Shown: positions 12,626 through 23,560 of the stretch, piece by piece
How the letters are laid out: each line of letters begins with the position of its first letter
Position numbering within the stretch: position 1 is the stretch's first letter
Assembly (NCBI GenBank): GCA_030789695.1
Contig: CM061139.1
Coordinates: 202,775,641 to 202,839,640 of the forward strand
Length of the DNA stretch: 64,000 nucleotides
DNA from: Scilla litardierei
Taxonomy: Eukaryota; Streptophyta; Magnoliopsida; Asparagales; Asparagaceae
Direction of reading: 5' to 3'
The notes under the pieces: model-generated
Seen by the model: only the letters and a program-made list of their open reading frames with translations
Database searches by the model: none
What the model was told of the DNA's origin: nothing
Translations under genes and position numbers: made by a program

Positions 12626-13077
12626 TAGTTTTCCTCTTGGTCTGCATTGACATGTAGTTAATTTCTTTCTTCTTACTGTGCCATGTATTTGTGTATGCAT
12701 GCTCGATCAGTGGGCGAGGATGGAAGAAGGAATGTATTTTTAGTTGAATCCTGAATTCTACTCCAGTGTGCAAATTCATTGGACGCTGTTTATATGAAAA
12801 GAAGAGTAAAATAAAACTGCTAGAAGATTATGATCCATTGGAACCCGAGACAATGGTTTGGACCCACAAGCTAAATGTTTGTTGTCTTGAGGTCGTTTAC
12901 CGAGTTAATTAGTTATTGTATCATCTGTTTATCGTTTTGTTGGGTTGGGGTTGTTTTTCATGTAATTACTTTTCCCTTTATCAAAATATGCTGAAAATTA
13001 ATGCGGAATTTTATCTGAATCCATGATAATTGATCTTTAAGATCTGTGTGGTTATGGTTAGCCTTGGCCTTCTAGTT
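12626..13077. other. SPHK 3' flank
   Basis: AT-rich sequence between the SPHK stop codon and the CAATA target duplication of the next element. It probably holds the SPHK 3' UTR. I see no clear single polyadenylation signal. Confidence 0.5.
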
Positions 13078-13793
13078 CAATATGTAACGGTCCGGATTTT
13101 TTCGATATAACTATTCACGTAATTTCAATTTTTAAACTATTTTATAATGGTTTGTCAGGAGTTTTACGATTTCAAAAATTTCTTATAAAAATATTTTGAA
13201 GTAGCAGACTAGTTATGGAGTATTTTAGTAAGATCGGATTTCAACAAATACTTGAAACATTTCTGATAAAATTCATTTTCAGTTATTACCGTTTTGATTC
13301 GACGAATTTATTTTTTATACGAACGTCTTCAAAACGTTTTCAAACTTCTGCAGTAGCCTCCTATGATCATTTAGGGCTCACCACATTAATTTCGTAATTT
13401 TCTGATATCATTTCAATAGAGAACCCGCAAACCCGCTTTCTAAAAGTTTTGGCCAAAAACTAGTATCCCCGTAGCCCAAACCCTGAAACGGACTTCGTAT
13501 TCGCGATCCTCGCGACGATACGATCCCGTGGGTATGTTTTCGTAATTTTTCGGACACTTTTACTAGTAGGGGTAAAATCGTAATTTTGTATTTTGACATT
13601 ACCCACTAATTACGTTTTTTTAAACCTTTCTACTTAACTACTAACCCTAATTATTTTAACATCAAACACGTTTTCACGTTTTAAAAGTTTTCTAGGCTTA
13701 GTCAAAGACATAAACCTAATTTCATTAATACCACCTAATGTATTAATTGTGTTTGACTAATTAACCTTAATTAAAATACTAATTTTATTTAAC

Positions 13794-13802
13794 TATAAAT
13801 AA
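13794..13802 (+). promoter_or_regulatory. TATA box in 5' LTR
   Basis: TATAAATAA sits about 30 bp upstream of a pyrimidine-rich, leader-like stretch (CTCTCCTCTCTCCATCTCGC). The same box occurs in the 3' LTR at 18624. Confidence 0.6.
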
Positions 13803-14078
13803 CCCTACCCTAAACCCCTTAAGACCCACGACACCCAGGGTCTCTCCTCTCTCCATCTCGCTCGAAACCCCACCCACACCCTCGTTCATCAGCCCGCCTC
13901 CGCCATCGCTCGCCCTCCGTGCTGCCACCAATGCGACGAGGCCCCGCCACTGCTCCGACGAAGCTCCGGTGCCTCCCCGTTCTCCGTCTCCCTCTCTCCC
14001 TCTCTCACGTCGGTCTCCCTCCACCCTCGCTCCGCCACGGCAACCCGCGGCCTCTCCCCTGTCACCGAACCAAGCCCG

Positions 14079-15638
14079 ATGCCCTCTCCGCCTTCCGGTG
14101 ACGTCCTGACGTCACCCCCACCGGAAACCGCCGCCATCCCGCTGCTCCGCCGCTTCACAACATCCCCCGCCGCCTCTTCCTCCGCCCGCCGCCTCCTCCG
14201 GTGCCGTCGCCGCCGCCCAAACGCCGCCCCGCCTCCGACTCCGCCGCAAGCGCCGCCCCGAGCCCCGCCGGCGAACCCATTCCCCCCGCCGCTGCTGCGT
14301 AAGTTTGCAATGGCAAACTTGTAAATATTGAATATTTCTTTATTTTCGTATTTTAATTGATTAATAATGTGGTTTAATGGTTTTAATTGCATAACTAATT
14401 ATACAGGGGCCAGAAAAATGTTCGGATAGCTCCAGAAAATCAGAAACGATGTTCCGGACCCAATGGCACTAGTTTCATCTCAATCAGACGCTTAGTTTTT
14501 CCAGAATTAATTTTTAAGCCTAAATTTTAAATACGTTACTTTCTTTTAAAAATCCGTATCTTGATATTTTTACGTACACTACTAAGTGATAAAAATATAT
14601 GTTAAAGTACTCTCCGAGACGGCCATTTTGATAGCTTATTTGCAACTTTCCGATGCAGATTGCATCCGGAATAAATTGTTGAATAAATACGTTACTTAAT
14701 TAAAAATTAGTTTTAAATCTATTTTAAGCTTTTAAAAATTATAAAAATTCCTACAAACTTCAGAAAAATATTTTCTCTTACGATAAAATTATTTTCCTTA
14801 TAACTAGGCTATAGAAAAATTTAGAACACTTTTTGACTATGTTTCAATCCGCTTAAAAATCAAAACGACCACATTATTTAAATAGGAAAAAGTCGTGTTT
14901 TTCTAAAAATAAGTATTTTGTGTTGCAGGTACAGACTCTGGTGTACCAACTTCTGAGGAAGCCCTAGATGCTCTTCCGGCTTACTACAACGGTATTAATT
15001 TTGGTAAGTCACGATAGGTTCTAACCTTAGAAATCTAGCCACTGTGCTCGTACGAACTTGTAGCACCGCACCTACTACGTGCTCGAAGCACGGAAACATA
15101 CGCCACTTTCTTGTGTTGGACTTGACTTGGAACATCCCGTGTAACGTTCATGTAAAGAACTTGTACTTGACACAACACCGGGTTTTGGGGTAACTCATAG
15201 TTTGCGAGAGTACGGGAGTGACTAGAGTTTGGTCTACCTGTCCTGTCGCCTGTGTTTCGGCGCCCTGTCCTGCTGCCTGCGTTTCGGCAAACCATACTGC
15301 TGCCTGTGTACCGGCATTCGTCTGGGTAGCACCCAGGCAAGAGACGAACTGAACGGTCACATATTGTACTCTCCGACTTGAGTCACGTAGTTCTAGTGGA
15401 GCTTGCACTGTTACTTCTTTACAGTCATGCACTTTACTTTCTGCACTTGTACAGACACTACATCGTACTTTACTTTACCTCTGCTTGTCATACTTGTACA
15501 GTACTCCTTTTCTTTGTTTAGAATCTTTGTGACTTACCTTCGGTTCCACTTGTGGCACCGACAGACGACGACCTGATCGAGGAGATCGCCCCAGAGTACG
15601 AGGAGCCTGCGTACGACCCAGAAGCCACTGAGTTTTAG
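14079..15638 (+). CDS. putative three-exon ORF inside the 5' LTR
   Basis: I do not recognise this product. Exon 1 is 14079-14298 (ATG to C|GTAAGT), exon 2 is 14929-15003 (TGTTGCAG|GT to TTTTG|GTAAGTC) and exon 3 is 15565-15638 (GACAG|AC to TAG). Lengths 220+75+74 give exactly 123 codons including the stop, with compatible phases at both junctions. The predicted 122-aa protein has a Pro/Arg/Ala-rich N-terminal two thirds and an acidic C-terminal tail (LPAYYNG; then DDLIEEIAPEYEEPAYDPEA). A TATA box lies upstream and AATAAA downstream. The acidic tail is unlike random GC-rich translation. This is inference from splice grammar; no transcript is available. An unspliced leader with upstream ATGs would argue against it. 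Confidence 0.35.
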
Positions 15639-15886
15639 TTATCTGTGTTGGTGTGTGTTGTGAGATGTATTTCCATTCTGTATTTCCTTTCCGTACTTTT
15701 CCTTTCATGTATTGGTGTGAGAGAGTGCTGGTTGTTGTACTTTAATTTGGACTGTAATAATGTCTGTAAGCTGGTTTGAGTGTTGTTGGTACATCTCTGC
15801 GTTGTGACTATGCTGATTTCACTGGTAAACTGCGGAACCTGCAAATAAATCAAATAAGTAACGGGCCCCGAGAGCGGGTCGTTACA

Positions 15887-16588
15887 GGTTTGGTGGCCCA
15901 TGCAGGTCCGTGCAAAATACTTCGTGAACAGTATAGTAAAACCAGGATGTATTGTATACGATACTCAACTAAGCTGACATTTCTATGGATGCAGGTTTGA
16001 CACTCGGAAGACGGACGGGAACATCTCGGAGAGCCCCAATGGAGTTGATCTACATAGCCTTAATAAAAGCCATTATCAAAATCGAAATAAGATTAGTTAG
16101 TTGTTAAAAAAAATCCTTCTATGTCGGTGGCACTCATATGAATGATGATCTTCCTTCAATGGACCATGATACCGGTCAATGTGCTTGGCTAAAGTCTGTT
16201 GGATCAACCTAGCTAGACTGGGCATAAGTGATCCTGGCTTAGTCACTTCCCTGTCCGTGTCCGCTGGACCGCAAGGACGTGAATCATGATTGTGTGACGT
16301 CATCGATCTTATTCACTACCAACCTTCCTTTATCTTGATGACCTTTCGATTGACCTTCTTAGAATCTTCTATCTCTAGTTTGCTTGAACCCTAGCCACGT
16401 TTATTTTAAGGAGGGTAGCGTTCGAGTTTTCGATCATCAGAAGTTTGGATTCCTCAACTAAAGCAGATCGAAGGACGTTCAGAAGTACTCGAGGATGATG
16501 CTGGAGATTTTTAGACGAGCCAAACGTAGCATGCACGTATAGGCTGTTATGTTTTTGAAACTCGTATTTCTTTTCTAACCATGCTCCC
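15887..16588 (+). other. internal noncoding part of LARD-like element
   Basis: It begins with a primer-site-like GGTTTGGTGG and has no retroelement protein motifs. An 18-bp copy of the polypurine-tract region (TTATTTTAAGGAGGGTAG) occurs at 16401-16418, identical to the true one at 17893-17910. This suggests the segment up to 16418 derives from another element's 3' end. Confidence 0.55.
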
Positions 16589-16888
16589 ATCTTGTACCCG
16601 ATTTTTCCACGTGTTGGAATTCCTTCCCACCTACCACCTCCCCTCATTATTGCCTTTGTCCTCATCCTTGCCTCGAGCCCCGTTCCCGCCTACCCTATAC
16701 TACCTACCCATGACTTTCGGTGCCCCCTTCTCTTTTTAACTTCTCTTCTCCTTCCTTCCCAAGCCACCCCGTGGTTCCCTTTTCGCTCAGACATCGCCCC
16801 TCCTCCTCCCGGCCTCTTCCCCAAGCAAGCTCGTCATCTCACCCGAAGCCCCGCCAGCTTCCGCTCCACTCCATCGGAAGTCCCTATC

Positions 16889-17458
16889 ATGGATCGTCAA
16901 CCAGCCGCAGCTCTCATCGCCGATGACCCGCAACCACCAATGGCCCTTCGACGTTCTGTTTTGGGATTTATGGCCTTGGCAACAACCCTCGTCGCCACCC
17001 TCGCTACCGCCGCTTGGCTGAGATCTTGGGAAGCCGTGATCCTTGGGCTTCTCTTGAGCTCACTGCCCTGGGTCTCACCCCGGTTGAGATCCCGTTTAGG
17101 CTTCCTCTTACGTCTACTTCTTTTGGTTTGCGGAAAAGCGTGTTTTTGGTTGTTCATTTGTTGGGTATTGTTGGGTGTTGCGAATATCGAGTATTGGTCT
17201 ACGGAAGGAGTTATGGCGATGATTATTGGCATGATATTGGCCTTAGGTGTTGAAGTTGGATGTAGGCCTTGTGCTTGGCTCTGGATGAGAGCTTGGATCT
17301 TGCCTTATTGTGGGATATTATGGAGATTGATGGAAGGAATGCTGGAAGTGAGTACCAACTTTGGGTATTGGCCTTGTACTTACCTTTGGGCGGTGATTTG
17401 GACGTTAGCATGTAGTTGGGCATTATGGAAATTGATGTTGTTGGTACCCGTGGATTAG
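16889..17458 (+). CDS. orphan multi-pass membrane protein carried by LARD-like element
   Basis: I do not recognise this family. From the ATG at 16889 it encodes 189 aa; an in-frame ATG at 16592 would give 288 aa. The upstream part reads like a pyrimidine-rich plant 5' leader, so I prefer the later start. About five or six hydrophobic helices are visible after a short hydrophilic N-terminus (MDRQPAAALIADDPQPPMAL). The second half holds an internal repeat: G-x2-PC-x2-LW-x3-W-x-L-x5-LW-[RK]-LM occurs twice (PCAWLWMRAWIL and PCTYLWAVIWTL). A weaker third version (ACFWLFICWVLL) lies before them. Trp and Cys are strikingly frequent. An AATAAA follows at 17510. The ORF sits just upstream of the 3' LTR, where extra or env-like ORFs of plant retroelements occur, but multi-pass topology does not fit an envelope protein. 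It may instead be a captured host gene. Confidence 0.5.
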   Translation: MDRQPAAALIADDPQPPMALRRSVLGFMALATTLVATLATAAWLRSWEAVILGLLLSSLPWVSPRLRSRLGFLLRLLLLVCGKACFWLFICWVLLGVANIEYWSTEGVMAMIIGMILALGVEVGCRPCAWLWMRAWILPYCGILWRLMEGMLEVSTNFGYWPCTYLWAVIWTLACSWALWKLMLLVPVD

Positions 17459-17892
17459 TCGATACATGCTATACATCTTTGGCTAGACCCAGTTAGTCAC
17501 CAGTAGCACGAATAAACTTTATAATCTTCCGGTTTATGTGGTTTAAATGGCTTGCTACTGGCTTATCACCTCAGGTTCCAAGTTCGAACAGATGCTGTCA
17601 TCATAATAGCCCTCATTTTCATGTGATGTTATTATCTCATGTTAATTTTGGGCTACTTGAGAAGTCAGAATAACTATTGTAATGATACTGGTCTCAGGAA
17701 TAGTTACGGAAACTACGATGATGTCAATAGTATATTCATAACATCTCTTGTTTTCTTGATGCTATGATATCACATTATATTTCATGCTATTAACAACTTA
17801 TTTTTCCTATATCGTGATCGTTCATCAAGCCTTCCTTTCGATCGTTTAAATTGCTTAGGCAATGAACGGTCTTCTTAATTCCGAGGACGGAA

Positions 17893-17912
17893 TTATTTTA
17901 AGGAGGGTAGAA
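17893..17912 (+). other. polypurine tract before 3' LTR
   Basis: TTATTTTAAGGAGGGTAGAA directly abuts the TGTAACGG start of the right LTR. It is the expected plus-strand priming site of a Tekay/Del-like element. Confidence 0.7.
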
Positions 17913-20716
17913 TGTAACGGTCCGGATTTTTTCGATATAACTATTCACGTAATTTCAATTTTTAAACTATTTTATAATGGTTTGTCAGGAGTTTTACGAT
18001 TTCAAAAATTTCTTATAAAAATATTTTGAAGTAGCAGACTAGTTATGGAGTATTTTAGTAAGATCGGATTTCAACAAATACTTGAAACATTTCTGATAAA
18101 ATTCATTTTCAGTTATTACCGTTTTGATTCGACGAATTTATTTTTTATACGAACGTCTTCAAAACGTTTTCAAACTTCTGCAGTAGCCTCCTATGATCAT
18201 TTAGGGCTCTCCACATTAATTTCGTAATTTTCTGATATCATTTCAATAGAGAACCCGCAAACCCGCTTTCTAAAAGTTTTGGCCAAAAACTAGTATCCCC
18301 GTAGCCCAAACCCTGAAACGGACTTCGTATTCGCGATCCTCGCGACGATACGATCCCGTGGGTATGTTTTCGTAATTTTTCGGACACTTTTACTAGTAGG
18401 GGTAAAATCGTAATTTTGTATTTTGACATTACCCACTAATTACGATTTTTTAAACCTTTCTACTTAACTACTAACCCTAATTATTTTAACATCAAACACG
18501 TTTTCACGTTTTAAAAGTTTTCTAGGCTTAGTCAAAGACATAAACCTAATTTCATTAATACCACCTAATGTATTAATTGTGTTTGACTAATTAACCTTAA
18601 TTAAAATACTAATTTTATTTAACTATAAATAACCCTACCCTAAACCCCTTAAGACCCACGACACCCAGGGTCTCTCCTCTCTCCATCTCGCTCGAAACCC
18701 CACCCACACCCTCGTTCATCAGCCCGCCTCCGCCATCGCTCGCCCTCCGTGCTGCCACCAATGCGACGAGGCCCCGCCACTGCTCCGACGAAGCTCCAGT
18801 GCCTCCCCGTTCTCCGTCTCCCTCTCTCCCTCTCTCACGTCGGTCTCCCTCCACCCTCGCTCCGCCACGGCAACCCGCGGCCTCTCCCCTGTCACCGAAC
18901 CAAGCCCGATGCCCTCTCCGCCTTTCGGTGACGTCCTGACGTCACCCCCACCGGAAACCGCCGCCATCCCGCTGCTCCGCCGCTTCACAGCATCCCCCGC
19001 CGCCTCTTCCGCCGCCCGCCGCCTCCTCCGGTGCCGTCGCCGCCGCCCAAACGCCGCCCCGCCTCCGACTCCGCCGCAAGCGCCGCCCCGAGCCCCGCCG
19101 GCGAACCCATTCCCCCCGCCGCTGCTGCGTAAGTTTGCAATGGCAAACTTGTAAATATTGAATATTTCTTAATTTTCGTATTTTAATTGATTAATAATGT
19201 GGTTTAATGGTTTTAATTGCATAACTAATTATACAGGGGCCAGAAAAATGTTCGGATGGCTCCAGAAAATCAGAAACGATGTTCCGGACCCAATGGCACT
19301 AGTTTCATCTCAATCAGACGCTTAGTTTTTCCAGAATTAATTTTTAAGCCTAAATTTTAAATACGTTACTTTCTTTTAAAAATCCGTATCTTGATATTTT
19401 TACGTACACTACTAAGTGATAAAAATATATGTTAAAGTACTCTCCGAGACGGCCATTTTGATAGCTTATTTGCAACTTTCCGATGCAGATTGCATCCGGA
19501 ATAAATTGTTGAATAAATACGTTACTTAATTAAAAATTAGTTTTAAATCTATTTTAAGCTTTTAAAAATTATAAAAATTCCTACAAACTTCAGAAAAATA
19601 TTTTCTCTTACGATAAAATTATTTTCCTTATAACTAGGCTATAGAAAAATTTAGAACATTTTTTGACTATGTTTCAATCCGTTTAAAAATCAAAACGACC
19701 ACATTATTTAAATAGGAAAAAGTCGTGTTTTTCTAAAAATAAGTATTTTGTGTTGCAAGTACAGACTCTGGTGTACCAACTTCTGAGGAAGCCCTAGATC
19801 CTCTTCCGGCTTACTACAACGGTATTAATTTTGGTAAGTCACGATAGGTTCTAACCTTAGAAATCTAGCCACTGTGCTCGTACGAACTTGTAGCACCGCA
19901 CCTACTACGTGCTCGAAGCACGGAAACATACGCCACTTTCTTGTGTTGGACTTGACTTGGAACATCCCGTGTAACGTTCATGTAAAGAACTTGTACTTGA
20001 CACAACACCGGGTTTTGGGGTAACTCATAGTTTGCGAGAGTACGGGAGTGACTAGAGTTTGGTCTACCTGTCCTGTCGCCTGTGTTTCGGCGCCCTGTCC
20101 TGCTGCCTGCGTTTCGGCAAACCATACTGCTGCCTGGGTACCGGTATTCGTCTGGGTAGCACCCAGGCAAGAGACGAACTGAACGGTCACATATTGTACT
20201 CTCCGACTTGAGTCACGTAGTTCTAGTGGAGCTTGCACTGTTACTTCTTTACAGTCATGCACTTTACTTTCTGCACTTGTACAGACACTACACCGTACTT
20301 TACTTTACCTCTGCTTGTCATACTTGTACAGTACTCCTTTTCTTTGTTTAGAATCTTTGTGACTTACCTTCGGTTCCACTTGTGGCACCGACAGACGACG
20401 ACCTGATCGAGGAGATCGCCCCAGAGTACGAGGAGCCTGCGTACGACCCAGAAGCCACTGAGTTTTAGTTATCTGTGTTGGTGTGTGTTGTGAGATGTAT
20501 TTCCATTCTGTATTTCCTTTCCGTACTTTTCCTTTCATGTATTGGTGTGAGAGAGTGCTGGTTGTTGTACTTTAATTTGGACTGTAATAATGTCTGTAAG
20601 CTGGTTTGAGTGTTGTTGGTACATCTCTGCGTTGTGACTATGCTGATTTCACTGGTAAACTGCGGAACCTGCAAATAAATCAAATAAGTAACGGGCCCCG
20701 AGAGCGGGTCGTTACA
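17913..20716 (+). repeat. 3' LTR of LARD-like element
   Basis: 2,804 bp, the same length as the 5' LTR with no net indel. Differences include G>A at the exon-2 acceptor (19758), A>P in the predicted tail, and clustered changes in the 20138-20150 area. Confidence 0.92.
18909..20468 (+). pseudogene. 3' LTR copy of the three-exon ORF, acceptor altered
   Basis: Exons correspond to 18909-19128, 19759-19833 and 20395-20468. The exon-2 acceptor reads TTGCAAG|T instead of TTGCAG|GT. Splicing at the nearest AG would drop one base and shift the frame into exon 3. Everything else is conserved. Confidence 0.3.
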
Positions 20717-20729
20717 CAATACGAGTATA

Positions 20730-22636
20730 TGAGTCTCTAATAGAATTCCTTTAGTTTTCTCTAAGCTCTACATATGCATAATAGAAACTTTGTTAGATGA
20801 CCATTTGGTGACCATGACCTCTATATATAGGCAACAATCATCTTGTCATTGGGATTCATCTTGTCATTGGGATTCATATTTCAGCCATTATTGAAATAGA
20901 ATATCAACTAGGTCTCTATGCATTAAAGGCCAACACCCTATCAGATACATTAAAGCCCAAATACACAACACCTTGATAGATTACTTTTAAATGGGGTTTG
21001 TTGAGATTGTATGAAGGAAGTAGGCTAATGGTTGATACCATAGCCATATTTATATTGACATGTATAGGATCCCAAGAGACACCGACTTAGTAGTGGGTGT
21101 AATGGTGGATGTAAGTGGGGGGGAGACCAAAGGTCTCCCACATTCATAACACTCCCCCTCATCCATCCATTCTTAGCATATGAATTCTTCAGGATCCAAT
21201 ATGCTAACATGGGGTAGATACTGCTGGATCCAGAGTTACCGTGTTTCCCTCGTTAAAACCTTAGCTGTGGAAAACCCGGTGGGAAAAACAAACAGCTTAA
21301 GGAAAAAGAGTACAATACACAAGTGACTCCCCCTTATCCATACAAGCTTAAGGCTTGTAGGTCTTTCAGTTGTCACATCCCTATTCAAGATTTCTAAAAG
21401 TATATTTAGGCAATGTCTTAGTAAACAGATCAGCTAAATTATAACAAGACTGAATCTGCAGTACTTCAATCTGCTTCTGCTCCTGTAGCTCGTGCGTCCA
21501 GAAGAACTTGGGAGAGATATGCTTCGTCCTGTCACCCTTGATGTAACCAGCTTGTAGTTTGGCTATACAAGCTGCATTTTCTTCAAATATTATGGTTGGC
21601 TCATGGTCGTCCGTATTCTGGCCGGTCGTTACTAGAATGTGATGAATGGCTGAACGAAGTCAGACACATTCTCTGCTAGCTTCATGGATTGCCAAAAGCT
21701 ATGAGTGGTTGGATGAGACTGCTGTGGTGGTCAGCTTCACATATTTCTAAGAGATCCATACTACCGAAGGTGAACACAAAACCAGTATCTGATTTCTCAG
21801 TGTGTGTATCAGACTTGTAACCTGCATCTGTATAACCACTCAAACTGGAAGATCCACCTTTCGGGATGATGATCCCAGGTCAAATGACCCTTGGAGGTAG
21901 CGCAGAAGCTGCTTTACTCCGTTTCAGTGGCGCTGCGGGTGCTGAACTGTATCTAGCCAATAGAAAGATTGCGAATGCTATGTCGGAACGCGTGCAGTTT
22001 GCCAGAAATAGTACTGCTCCAATGGCACTAAGGTAAGGTACTTCAGGACTTAATGTTTCCTCCCCCTCTTCCAGCGGCCGGAAGGGGTCGTTATGTACAT
22101 CCAAAGATCTAACGATCATTGGTGTACTTAGAGGATGGTATTTATCCATATGAAATTTTTTAAGTAATTTTCTATTTTTTATGTGGTAATAGGATTCCTC
22201 CGCTGATGTTTTCTATCTGTAAGGCAAGACTATATTTAGTCTTGCCTAGGTCTTTCATTTCAAACGTTAGTTTGAGGCTTGCAGATATATCGTCAATCTT
22301 TGCATGAGATCCAATGAAGTTTAAGTCATCTAATTAGATGGTTATTAATACGAATCATGTTCCCGTGGTTTTGATGAAAATACGCGGGACTTCATTATTG
22401 GTGAAACCTTGTTGAACAAAGACATCACTCAGTCTGTTATACCATATTTTTCCCGATCGTTTAAGGCCATATAATTATCTTTGAAGCTTTAACAGAATAG
22501 ACGTCCCGAGGTCTATCTTTTATTTCTGTTGGTATTTTGAAACCATCTGGAAGGTTCATATAGATATTTTTATCTATATTGTTATTTAGATATGCAGTTG
22601 ATGCGTCCGGAACTAACTCCGAAACGATGTCGTTTA
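20730..22636 (-). mobile_element. truncated Copia element, RT/RNase H and 3' LTR
   Basis: Minus-strand remains of a Copia polyprotein. An RT fragment lies at 22461-22676 (STAYLNNNIDKNIYMNLPDG). A piece spanning the end of RT lies at 21880-22149 (EVPYLSAIGAVLFLANC, RSDIAFAIFLLARYSSAP). RNase H-like DNA lies between about 21360 and 21880. A 3' LTR-like segment ends at CATAACA, 21151, next to a polypurine tract (minus-strand GGATGAGGGGGAG, 21152-21164). A minus-strand TATA-like CTATATATAGAGG is near 20831. The 5' half is absent and the frames are broken. The left LTR border is uncertain because the LARD-like element lies beside it. Confidence 0.65.
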
Positions 22637-23560
22637 CCGCAAGCGCACGGTATAGTGGCAAGCGGGTATCGAACACAGGGAAGCGGTGCTATACTACCTA
22701 TCTACTCCTAAGTTGAGTTAGACTTGCGGGGTTATTGGTGGATGTGGAGTATGGAGGGTCGTGATGATGATGGATGCGAACGTCGTGTTACTCGATGTCG
22801 CAAATATGGGGTTTCACACAAAGAAAGAGAGAAGTAAAATACAAAAGACTAGGGCTTTAGGACTCGCCACTAGCACCGTCGGATGTCGACGCTAGGTTAG
22901 GACTTTTACGTTGCATGGGTTTAATTGGGAATTGTAGCATCTAGGAAGTGAATTCATGTGTCTGGGCATCATGAATCTAACGTATCGCATTAACCCTGCT
23001 CTCGCAATAGGCGCATGCGATACGTGCATTATGGATCTACAATAATCTTACCACTCTCGTGGTTCAAATGCTCTCAACTGGTACCATTCTCGTGGGTTAG
23101 AGCTTCGAGGTATTTTGGTGGCTCTTGTTGACGCAATGGCGGTAGCCGTCAATTAGTTATATAGTTCATCGGTGGATCCCCTCAAGGCACGAGTCGGGCA
23201 TGGTCACGTGCCTCGGTTGAATCCACTAACTCCCTAATTAAATCCGTAGGATATTCCTTAAGCTAATCGATTCCACCGACCGTGGGCACGATCTTAGTAC
23301 GAATTTTCCTAGGGATCTTGCTAGATCAACCAAAATACAACCCCTGTTATACCAATGCATCATAAAAATCCCAACTTTGCAACTAAGTCCTCAGATCATG
23401 GGCTAATCCCTTAGCCCTAGAAAAGATTACCCAAGCATTGCAATATCAATAGATGAAATAATGCACAAAGATTTCATTGCATGCATCAAGAATGGATAAA
23501 CAATAATAAATCACAAAGAAATAATAAAAGAATTAAAAAGGGCAAAAATACTTATCTTGA
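22637..23560. repeat. unclassified retroelement-like region
   Basis: It begins with a phrase (CGCAAGCGCACGGTATAGTG, then GGGTATCGAACACAGGGAAG) that I associate with long untranslated regions of plant Gypsy elements of the Tat group. No coding motif or paired repeat is seen, so the class is a guess. Confidence 0.3.

Larger units (their letters stand above)
13083..15886 (+). repeat. 5' LTR of LARD-like element
   Basis: 2,804 bp, TGTAACGG to TCGTTACA. It contains a TATA box (TATAAATAA, 13794-13802), a pyrimidine- and GC-rich transcribed leader from about 13820, splice-like signals, and AATAAA near 15844. It is laid out like a small intron-containing gene. Confidence 0.92.
13083..20716 (+). mobile_element. 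non-autonomous Gypsy-type LTR element (LARD-like) with orphan ORF
   Basis: The element has two 2,804-bp LTRs (13083-15886 and 17913-20716) around a 2,026-bp internal region, flanked by the exact 5-bp duplication CAATA (13078-13082 and 20717-20721). LTR ends are TGTAACG...CGTTACA. The sequence just before the right LTR, ATTATTTTAAGGAGGGTAGA, is a polypurine tract of the type seen before Tekay/Del chromovirus 3' LTRs. The internal region begins GGTTTGGTGGCCCATG, which matches the TTTGGT start of such primer sites and then diverges. No gag, protease, RT, RNase H or integrase is present. Mobilisation would need proteins from an autonomous relative. By eye I find about 15 differences between the LTRs, roughly 0.5%, so the insertion is recent. 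Confidence 0.92.

Noticed and set aside
16897..17423. Minus-strand frames opposite the orphan membrane ORF
   Set aside because: Lys/Arg-rich complements of a hydrophobic Leu/Trp-rich frame; no independent support.
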